Source: Acidobacteriota bacterium
Lineage (GTDB): Bacteria > Actinomycetota > Acidimicrobiia > Spongiisociales > UBA5794
DNA length: 14,981 nt
Direction: 5' to 3'
Assembly: GCA_022574065.1 (NCBI GenBank)
Contig: JACZST010000017.1
Location: 1-14,981, forward strand
In this document: piece by piece, positions 1 to 10,200 of the stretch
How the letters are laid out: each line of letters starts with the position of its first letter
Position numbering within the stretch: position 1 is the first letter of the stretch
Notes under the pieces: model-generated
Database searches by the model: none
Told to the model about the DNA's origin: nothing
Seen by the model: the letters and a program-made list of their open reading frames with translations, nothing else
Position numbers and translations under genes: made by a program

Positions 1-1
1 C

Positions 2-1243
2 ACCCTGGAATACTTCGAGAAGCTCGGCAGGGCGGGCGTGGGCTTCGTCTCCATCGAAAATCAGATCGACTACTCCACCCCGACAGGCAAGTTCATGCTG
101 GTGATGCAGGGTGGTCTCGCTGAGCTCTACTCAGACAATCTTAGTCAAGAGGTCAAGAAGGGATGGGCGGAACGAAGAGCTCAGGGACTGTACTGCGGCG
201 CTCTTCCGTTCGGAGCAGCCAAGGGCGAGGATGGTGTGCCGGTTCCGCATCCGGAGAACTACCCTGGCCTGTTGATGGCGTTCGAGATGGCCGCCGATGG
301 ACAGAGCGACCGAGAGGTTGCGCAGGCTCTCAGCCGGGAAGGCTACCGGACCACAGGAAAACGAGGAGATCGCCGATTCACTACCTCAGGCGTTCGAGGG
401 ATGCTCACTAACCGCTTCTACCTCGGGGAGCTGACTGATGGCGAAGATGGTTGGGTGGCGGGAAAGCACGAACCCTTCATCGAGCAGTCGCTCTGGGACC
501 GGGCCCAAGAGGCCCGCAGAAGACGCAGTACCTCCACATACTCCAGCCGACCGAATGGCAAGCGGGTCTGGTCGCTCACCGGACTGACTCTCTGTTGGCG
601 TTGCCAGGAGCGTATTCACACCCAGTACGTCTACCGAGGCGAACCCCGATTAGGCTGCTACGGACGGCAGAAGGGCAGAGGGTGCGAGCACAAGTCGGCT
701 TCACTCTCTGTCTACGAACGCCAGACCGTCGATTACCTCGCTGCATTCAGCATACCGCCGGACTATCAGCAGCGGATTCTGGAGTCCCAGGCGGAGGCTG
801 AGACCAAACACTCGGAGATCGAGCGAGAGCGGAAGCGGCTGGAGGCCCAGCTGAAGCGGGCCAAGGAACTCTACGAGTGGGGCGACTTCACCAAAGCTGA
901 GTACTTAGCTCGCCGGAGTGACGTAGGCCGCAGACTCGATGCTCTCCCAGCGTCAGGGCAAACCGAGGCTGACGTACTAGCCAGGCTCGCCGAGTTTTTG
1001 GCTGATGTCCCGGCAGCCTGGATGGCGGCCACCCAGGAACAGCGCAACAAGCTAGCTAGAACCCTCTTCGATGAGGTTTGGCTCCGGGACAAGGAAGTGG
1101 TGGCTGTGAAGCCTCGACGGGAGCTCGATCCGTTCTTCCGGCTCAACTACGAGGAATCGGAGGCTGGGCCTATTGAAGGTCGCCTCTTGAAAAGGGTCGA
1201 ATCATACCCTGAACACGGAAATTCGGTGCTGGTTGCAGCCTAG
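2..1243 (+). CDS. Serine site-specific recombinase, C-terminal part (5' end off the window)
   Basis: The reading frame is open from base 2, so the gene starts upstream of the window; the GTG at position 38 is internal. The first visible residues (TLEYFEKLGRAG, then the IDYSTPTGK motif and a long helix) match the end of the resolvase/invertase catalytic domain. The catalytic serine would lie off the left edge. About 110 residues of the 'Recombinase' DNA-binding domain follow, then a zinc ribbon with Cys spacing C-x2-C-x17-C-x8-C (about 560-690), then a charged coiled coil (about 810-900). This order is typical of large serine recombinases, which act in phage integration, mobile-element transposition or cassette excision. 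The visible part is 413 codons, so the full protein is probably about 500 residues. It converges on the giant RTX gene, with 21 bp between the two stop codons. Its att sites and element type cannot be seen here. Confidence 0.9.
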   Translation, partial: TLEYFEKLGRAGVGFVSIENQIDYSTPTGKFMLVMQGGLAELYSDNLSQEVKKGWAERRAQGLYCGALPFGAAKGEDGVPVPHPENYPGLLMAFEMAADGQSDREVAQALSREGYRTTGKRGDRRFTTSGVRGMLTNRFYLGELTDGEDGWVAGKHEPFIEQSLWDRAQEARRRRSTSTYSSRPNGKRVWSLTGLTLCWRCQERIHTQYVYRGEPRLGCYGRQKGRGCEHKSASLSVYERQTVDYLAAFSIPPDYQQRILESQAEAETKHSEIERERKRLEAQLKRAKELYEWGDFTKAEYLARRSDVGRRLDALPASGQTEADVLARLAEFLADVPAAWMAATQEQRNKLARTLFDEVWLRDKEVVAVKPRRELDPFFRLNYEESEAGPIEGRLLKRVESYPEHGNSVLVAA

Positions 1244-1264
1244 TTCCAAGGTGTAGACCGGTGG

Positions 1265-4200
1265 TCACGAGGCAACGGGCCCGCACGCATGAACATCAGT
1301 CAGCCCCACGATAATCTGCAATAGTGTGATCGCGTCGAATACGTTGATGTCCCCGTCACGATTAAGATCCGCCAGGGCACTTTGTACTGTCGAGGGCTCA
1401 GCCAGTCCGACGATGATCTGGAGCACTGTAATGGCGTCGAATACGTTCACAGTATCGTCGCCGGTCAAATCGCCGCAAGACCCGGTGAACGTTTCGCTAC
1501 TCGCGGCAGGGTTGCTACATTCCACGTGGTTGCTCCCACCGACCGACCCGTTGTTGTACTTGCCATCGGCGACTTCGACGAGCCCGAGCTCGCGTGCCCC
1601 CGAAGCGGCCAGCGCACCACGACCCACCACGAGGTCTGCGAAGAAGGTGCGCATAGAGGGCGAGGCGACCCTGAGGAAGGTCGCTCCGCCCCGACCACCG
1701 CTGCATGCCAGATAGCGGTTGAAAGCACCGTGCCAGTCGACCAAACGGTCTGCCGCCGACTTGGGACTGCTGACCATCACGTCCGCCTGCAGCTCGTCGG
1801 TGTTCCAGCCACCGTACGCAAGGTCGAAGCCGGCCAACGCGTCTGCCGATGGTGCTGCCTCAAACCAGATTGCGGGGTCGGGCCCAAGGGTCACGCCCTT
1901 TACCCTAGTTGTAAAGTCTCGCGGCCGTACGTCGAGGGCGTCCTCATCGTGGCCGCCAAACAATTCGTCATTGCCTGGGCCTCCCCAGATCGCGTCGTTC
2001 CCGTCTCCGCCGAATACGACGTCGTCGCCGGCGTCGCCATTGGCGACGTCATCGCCGGACCCTCCATGGATGACGTCGTTGCCGTCTCCACCGAGCAGCA
2101 GGTCGTCACCTTCCGCACCAAACTGCGAGGGGTCCGAGCCATCGGCGGTGTCCACGTGGTCCCCGTCTTGCTGGAGGAACAACGTCACCTCGCGGGTGAG
2201 CGTGCCGAGGGCCCGCAGGGTGGCAGACACAAACGGGCCGACATCGGTGATCTCGGTCGCGGCCGATCCGTCTTCCAGCACCGTCGTGACCACACCGAGG
2301 TCACCAAGCAGGACGTCCTCGCCTGCCCCGCCGTACAGCTCGTCGCCTTCGATAAGGTTGCCCCCGAGCGAGGTCCGAGTCGTGTCGAGTTGACCATACA
2401 GCTCGTCCGGGCCGTCGCCGCCGCGGAGCAGGTCTGCGCCGAATGACCCATCAGGGTCGATGATGTCCGACACCAGCGTTTGCCGCACCACTACATCGTC
2501 GTAGTCGGGGTTCTGCGGCAAGAATAGATCGGCAAGCGTGGTCGGGGTCCCGTCGAACTTGTATACTCGTTTGATCCAACCGTTATCGCCGAGCAGTACG
2601 TCGGCGCCACCGTCGCCGTCGATGATGTCGTTTTCGTCGGCGAGGCCCACACCGGCGACTGTCCACGAACGATCGCCGTCGAGCACGCCATCGAGGGCCG
2701 AGCCTCCACCGATGAGATCATCCTGCCCGTCGCCACCAGAGATGGTGTCACTGCCGGAGTTTCCTTCGATGACGTCGTCGCCGGCGTCGCCGTGCAGTTC
2801 GTCATTGCCCTGCTGGCCATAGATCTCGTCGTTACCGGGGCCACCGAAGATCGTATCAGGCCCACCGGAACCAGGAGGTGACGCGAGCACCGTGGTGCCA
2901 ACGTTTCGCAGCGTCACCATGTCGAGGGGCTGGGTGCCACCATCCGTGAAATCACCTGGTCCGCCATTGCCAACGATCGTGCCGCCATCTTCGGTCGAGA
3001 CATTGCCGAGATCGCCCAATACGATGTCGTTTCCAGAGCCGGTAGACAGGTTGTCTGCACCGCGGCCGCCGAACACGATCAGCCCGAGGCCGGAGCCGCT
3101 GCCGTCCACGGTATCGTCGCCCTCTTCCGTGTTCAGAACCAGAACAGGGTCGACGCCATTGGTGATGGCCACGGTGACCATATCATCGCCATCGCCCGTG
3201 TTGAGCATGGTCAAGGTTCGCGTGCCCGCAGCGGTCGACACATCTGTCCCGGTCACCGTGATCACGTCCGCCAATTCCGAGCTCCAGATAGTGATCCCGC
3301 CCCCGAAGGCGCCGTCCACGTCGTGAGTAATCGGGGCCGGCGCCAGGCCGGTCAGGACCGCTCCGTCGTAGGTAACATCCAAATCGCCGCTTGCCGCCTC
3401 GCGGTCGCTTATCAGGAGTCGGTTGTTGTCACCACCACCGCCGTGAATGAACAGCGGGCTATGGAAGTCATCGAGGTTCCCTCCGAGGTGGTCGGTCCCT
3501 GTGCCCGGGGCGAAGAATGCCGCCGAGCTGACATAGAAGACCTGGCTGCCGTCGTTGCCATAGACGTGGGTCTCGTCCGCATCGGCTGCGGTTCCTCGGA
3601 TGTTGACTATATCGGAGGCATTCCCTAGGAGGACGTTCACCATCTCGATGCTTGTGTGCGAGACGCCTGCGGCGGCGAGTCCTGCTTCGGTTAGGAGGCC
3701 TGGATCGATGTCGAGCCGGGTGGAAGAGGCCCCGGTGTTATCCAGTTCCAGGGTGTCAACGCCAGGTCCCCCGTTAACCAGGAGGGCCGCGTCGATCTGA
3801 TCCAGGAGATCACCTTCCGGGCTTGGCTCGCCGACCCTGGCGGTGTCGTTGCCGGGGCCCAGATCGATCACAGTGTCGCCGGCGATCGCCTGTACGTCGA
3901 CGAGGTCGGCTCCGGCACCGGTCAGTACGGCCAGTGGGCAACCGTCGCTGTCACATGTGCTGTTGCCGACGTGGGTTGACGAGATCAAAACGACATCATC
4001 ACCTGATCCCAACCGGACTGTCGCGAACTCCAGGTTTATGTAGTTGAGTATCTTCGGAATGGTGACTTCATCTTCACCGCTGCCGATGGTGAACGGCCCG
4101 CTGGCCATGCCGAAGCCGGTCACCGTCGACGAGGCGATCTCGCCCGTCAACCCGGTGGTGTCGACCGTCGCGTCAACTACTAGCTCATCACCACGGTTGG

Positions 4201-7200
4201 TGCCACCCGTGGCCGCAGGTTCGAAGGCGGGTGTAGTGTCCTCGCCCGGCAGGACCACCGGGTTAGGTATCGCGGGAGCAGCGCGGAATTCCTCGCCGGA
4301 GATCAAGATTGGACCGTTGATGGACGTTAGCACTCCGTCACCAATTACGAAACGGTCGGAGTGTTGCCCACCGCTGAGCTCAACGAGCGACGATCCGATG
4401 GTGGCCCGAATCCAGAAAACGTCGTCACCCTCGAGGCCCAACGCCGCGAACACCTCGATGGACTGGGACACGGAATTGATCGCACACACCCCGTCGGGGT
4501 CCGGTAGTCCGTCACCGCCAATCTTACAGACCTTGACCGTCGGGTGACCGTCGGCGTCGACGTCGATGATGAAGCCGTCGTCGGCTTCGGTACCCACTAT
4601 TGTGAAAGTATCGACCCCGGGTCCGCCGTCAATACTCAAGAGATTGTTCACGACGTACGTAAAATCGTCGATGCCGCCGTCGCCATTCAGTACCACGCTC
4701 GCAGTTATGATGAAAGCCCGGGCGACGAACTGATCGTTACCTTCTCCACCGTTGGCGGTCACCGGCGCTTGGTTCGAGAACACGGTTATCGTGTCGTTCT
4801 CGCTTCCACCGTCGATGACCAGTGAATGAGTCACTCCATTGGACAGGTGGCCACGCGTGATAACCGTGGTCATGAAGTAGTCAGGGACGCCCGCAACGCC
4901 GGCCGCAAGACCGCGAACCGAGTCCACATCACCTGGGCAGGCGTCATCAAGGTCGTTGTCAGGCTCACAGTCGGCCTTGCCGAAGATCTGACCTACCTGC
5001 ACGACATCGTCACCTTGACCGCCGATGATGTGCGTGTTCGCCGCGTTGTCGTCGAGGGTGAACGAGTCGCCCGAGAGTCCCCCGTCCACTACGAGATTCT
5101 CGATGGAGTCGTCGTAGTCGTAACGGTCGACTCCGGCCCCGGTGAGTTTGGCAACGAAGCCTTGCGTGCCTTCCACCCCAAGCTCGGTCGAGCCCGCTCG
5201 CAGGAGGAATTCGTCGGCTCCCGAGGTGCCGATGATCGTCACGATGTCGGTGTCGGCGATCGACCCGGTGTCGTGTACCGATACCTGCCGGTCTCGAGGT
5301 CCGGCCTCGAATGTGGCCTCATCAGAGCCGCCATTGCCATCGAAGCTGAAACCGTTGGGCTCGAAATTCTTGAACCGGAACGTATCGTCACCCGTACCGG
5401 CGATCAGCACGTGGATATCGCTGGAGCGGTACGCAACGGAAGAGAGGCCCGCGGTGATTGTCGCGTCGCCGAATGCAGTGGATCCAACCAACGCAACGGC
5501 CACAAGGTGAAAGTCGAGCGTATCGCTGCCGGAGGGGTCCGTAACCTCATCCACGCCGAACCCATCGTCAAAGCGGTAGTCGTCATTCCCGGCGCCGCCG
5601 ATGAGCTCGTCATTGCCCGTGCCACCGATGAGCGTGTCATTATCAGCTTCGCCTCGGAGCGCGTCATTACCGCCACGCCCGTCGATGATGTCGTTCCCTG
5701 GGCCGCCTCTAAGGTCGTCAGGGCCACCGCCACCCTTGAGCGTGTCGTCGCCGGGGCCGCCGCGGCCGATGACCGGTTGGGTGATGGCGTTGGCCACGTC
5801 CACCTTGTCGTCGAAGTCTCCCATGTCGGCCAGGATGGTGTCGAAGCTGGACAGCGGGAAGGTACGCGAAGGCTTGCTAGCAACAGGCGGCAACCATAGG
5901 ACTCGGACGTTTTCGCCCTCGAGGACGATTTGGAAGTCCTCCGCCACGTCTCCTTCGCCGTCGAAGCGTTCATCGGCATTCGGCCCGGCGTGGAGAATGA
6001 GCTGGCGCCCCTCGACACGGGCGATGCGGGTGCGAAGCTCACATGAGATCGTCTCGTCCCAGAGCGTGTCACCGTCGCTGAATGACTCATTGAAGACCGT
6101 GATGCCGAGCACCTTGGCCTTGCCGGAGAAGGACAGGTGCCATTCTCCTCTCGTGTTGAGCTGGAACATGCACAGGAAGGACCACGTCTCCTGGTCAAGG
6201 CCAACGGGGGCCTGGTAAGCATCCGCGATGACGGCGATCTCGTCGAAGTACAGCTTGCCGTCCCCACCCCCGATTCCCACCAACACCGGCGACTCGTCGA
6301 ATAGATCGACGCCGGCCGTGGCGGAGAAGCCGCCGGAACCCCTGAATCTGACCGAGGCCACACCGAAGAGTACCGAGAACTTGCCATCGACGCTGGCATT
6401 GATGCTGGCGCCGATAGAGATCTCGGTGCCGGCACTGTCGATGAGGAAGATCCCATCGAATAGATTTCCGGTCTGGATCCCGCGGGAGGAGTATCCGAAG
6501 CCGCCGTGGATGTGCAAACCGATGCCGCCGTTGAGCGCAACCGAGAGCGAGCCGTCGATAAATCCAGTATTGAGGTCAAAGAGCTTGCGCTTGAAGTTGA
6601 AAGATGGGCCGAGGATGAGGGGTTCATCGGCCGGAATCTCGAAGCGGATGAAGTCGACTTCGCTGGTCAGCCCACCGCCCAGTAAGATGCCCATGATGGC
6701 TTCATGATCGGTCAGGATCGGCAGCGTCATGTATCCGCCGGTCAACTCCTGGATCTTGTCGAACAGTTCGTCCGCGACGGAGGCCGATTCCACTGAAAGT
6801 GCAACGGAAGGCGCGATGGGTGGGGTGTAGCGGCTGGTGCCCTCGGGGGGCGCCGGGAAAATCTGGAATGAGCCGATTGGTATTCCCCCTTCGGCTGCGA
6901 AAGCGTTGAGCTCCATCTTTAGCAGTGCCGTATCCGAGAGAAACTCGAATGCATCGCACGTGGCGCCAAGGCCGCCGAGGTTGCACAGCGCCACCATAGC
7001 CTCTCTCACGGTCTGTTCGATGAGGGGGACCTCTGTGCCGAGAGCCGTCCGGACGTCTGGCACGCTCAGTGGATTGTATTTGTCGAATTCGTCCACGGTG
7101 TCTGCGACCACCTTCGCGAGCGAGCCGACGTCCAGAGTGGCATCCTCGATGTCGAAGGTCGCGTCGTTGAAGGACGGCGCGAGGGTGTCGGAGAATTCCC

Positions 7201-10200
7201 AGTCAAAAACGAATGGAATCTTGAGGCCTACCCCGATGGTTTCAGTGCCGATGACGATTTCGACGGGCAGGTCGGCGTGGATGTCCGCGTTGATTGACGG
7301 CAAGAGCGTATCGCTCATCGAGCGGCTGCGGTTCACGATCTCAGAAAACGGCAACCGCTCCGGCATATCCACCTTGAGGCCCGCCGCCGTCCCACCGGCC
7401 AACGGGCCGCCCACCGTCACCACCGCATTCGCTGTTGCAGTCAATCCGGCCAACGTCAGGGTAACGGAGCTGTTGAGATCGAGACTCGCGAAGATCTCAA
7501 GAAGGGTATCGGCGGCGTCATCAGGGTCCCCGTTGTCTATGCCCGGGAATAGGTAGAATCCGTCCTCCACGTCGAGCCCGAGACCAATCGACGCAGTGTA
7601 GCCAATGGTCACGGTTGCATTGGTGACGTCGAACTCGACCTCGATGACCGGTTCGAGTCCGAGGCTCGCGGTCGTACCTATGGTCGCACTAGTCGAGGCG
7701 GCCAAGGTGAGCAGCACTTCGATGCCGCTAGCCGTGAACAGGGTGAGGTCCGGGCCGTCACCGGTCCAGTAGACATCGGCGTCACAGACGGTGCAGCCAA
7801 TGGATGCGAAGAACGCATCAAGCTCGCCCTCGAGGAATGCCGCGGGATCTCCCTCATCGCTTTCGAGCAGTGCCACGGCGGCCTCGAGCTCGTCCGCGAT
7901 GTCGTTGAGCAGGTCGGACATGTCGCCGAACTGGGCCGTCACGTCGCCGCCGACGACCGGGATGTCATCACCCATCTCCGCGACCTCGTCGGCGCCGCGG
8001 GCCACGAACCGTGCTGTCTCGATGGCGCCTTCGACAAGGGTGCCAAGGTCCGGCACGAGCTCGCGCAACAGGGCGCGTACGTCGATGTCGACCGTGAGCT
8101 CAGGCGCCTCGAACGCGACGGTCCCCGGCACGCTGCCGGTCACGCCGACCGAGCCCGACACGCCGAGCAGCGGCACGTCGAGGCCCAATGTAGCGTCCAC
8201 CGGCACCGATCCACTGATCCCCACGCTAACGTCTGACGGGAAGGCAGACAGTGGGATTGTGAGGCTGCCGTTGGAGGTGCGTCTCAGCTCAGCGATGAAC
8301 CCGCCAGAGGTCAAGTCCGTGTCGCCGATCGAGACGTTGCCGCTGACCGTCGCCTCGAGGGGACCGAATCGGACCCCGCCCTCAGCGGAGCCTGAGAGGA
8401 AGAAGTCGAACCGCGCGGACACATCCCGCACGAATATACGCTCGCCAAACGGGATCGAGCTGTTGAACCGGATGCCAAGCGTCGGCTGGAAATCGACTGC
8501 GACGGCCGCGTCGAGGCGGGCGCCGCCATCAACCGGAGCAATTCGCAGCGGACCGCCACCATCGGCGATGTTAAAGCTGACAGGGAACGACGCGGCCGCC
8601 TCCAGACTGGCGTCAACGGTCAGCGTCAGCTCAGGATCACCGCTGGGTCCGGAAGTCGTGAAGCCCACCGTGACCAGGCCCATGCCGTTGGCAGCGAGCG
8701 CGTCGTTCACAATCATTTCGAGCTCGCTAACAGAGGTCGGCACACGACTGCGCACCCGGTCGGCGACATCAGCGAGGGCGGCGGTGAACCCCGCGACCTC
8801 GTCAAGGCTCACGTCGATGATCGGGATCCGCTGATCTCCGGCACCCTCGGTCGCGTTGGAGGCCAACCCCTCCAGCAGCTCGGAGACCATGGCGACGACC
8901 TCGCTGGCCGTTATGTCAGACACGTTCAGGCTGTCGCCGAAGGTCTGGCCGATGGCCAGGGTGTCAGGGTCGACGGCACCCGGGCCGGTGATCTCCGTCG
9001 TCCGAAACTCGACCGTCCCGCCCGTGAAAAGGCCTGACAGGTCCCCGGCGATGTCGAGCTTCGCAGATGTACCGAGGAGGCTATTCGACAGGACGAAATG
9101 CGTGTCGACATCGTCACCGATCAACGCCACTTTCAGGACAGACTCGATATTCCGGTCGCCAGAATCATCGAGCACCGCAGCGAAGAGCAACTCGGCCAGA
9201 TCGACCTTGCCGTCAGCGACGCCGTTCCCCGGGTCGATGGGCGTCAGTGTCACGGTCGGTGTAAGCGACACGCTCCCTGTCATGGCAAGGTCCAGGAAAC
9301 CGATCTGCGCCGCTCCGGAGATACCCGTACCTGTGATAGAGACCGAGCTACTGGCTATTGAGTCACCGGCGGGCACGTAGATCCGGTGAGCGGCAGTCAC
9401 GTCCTCCTCCCCGCGGCCGTTGGGAGGGTCGTCGAGGTCAACCACTAGGGCGTGACTCAGCAGAACCTCGTCGCTATCGAGTTTCACGCCCAGTGTGAAA
9501 GCAATATTCGGCGAGGCGGTGCCGCTCCAGGTACCTTCGGCGACGCCCACCGACAGCGCGCCCAACCCGGCGGCTTCGAACCCAAGGTCAATCCCTGGGG
9601 TGGTGCCTTCCAAGAAATCGAATACCGCGGCCGGGACTGACAGGTCAGCCTCGATGGTGCCAGCCACAAGATCCAGGGTCAAAGAGCCGAACAGCTGGCC
9701 ACAGATCAGCTCGAACGCGGCTGTGATGGCAGCGTCGTCGACGTCGACGCTGGAGATGAGGACGAGAATTGGCGCTACCACATTTTCCAGTTCTTCATCC
9801 GTGGGTTCCCGGTCTTCGAGGTTCCAGAGCGCGTCGGGGTCTGCCAAAGCATCGGAGAGGGCTTGATCGGCCTCGGCAGCGCGCACCCGTTCAGCGCGCA
9901 CCCGGAGAGGCGTTAGTTCAATGCAGAGGTTCTGCGCGGTTAGTACTGGTGGTGTTGGGTCAAGCGCGAACGGCCCGCCCGCGACGCTGACGGCGGCCTC
10001 TATCTGGTTCTGGGCCATGGCCAGTGTCTCGGCCACGCCGATGCTCTCACCAAGAGTCGTACCGACGATCGGCAGGTTGGTGGTAAGGAGTCCACCGTCC
10101 TGGGCAGCGCCCAGCCACGTAGCCAACCCGCTCGGAGCGAAGAGGAGGTCGTTGATGCCGATGTTGGTGAGCTTCCGCAGGCCGGCGCTGGTCCATCCGG

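Noticed and set aside
1382..2446. 354-codon open frame on the plus strand inside the giant gene
   Set aside because: It lies antisense to the RTX arrays and dockerin. The GC-rich Gly/Asp repeats leave the opposite strand free of stops. The product is low-complexity, with no recognisable domain.
4826..5899. 357-codon open frame on the plus strand inside the giant gene
   Set aside because: It is antisense to RTX-type sequence, with Val/Arg-rich composition explained by the complement of Asp/Thr/Gly codons and no ribosome binding site or family motif.
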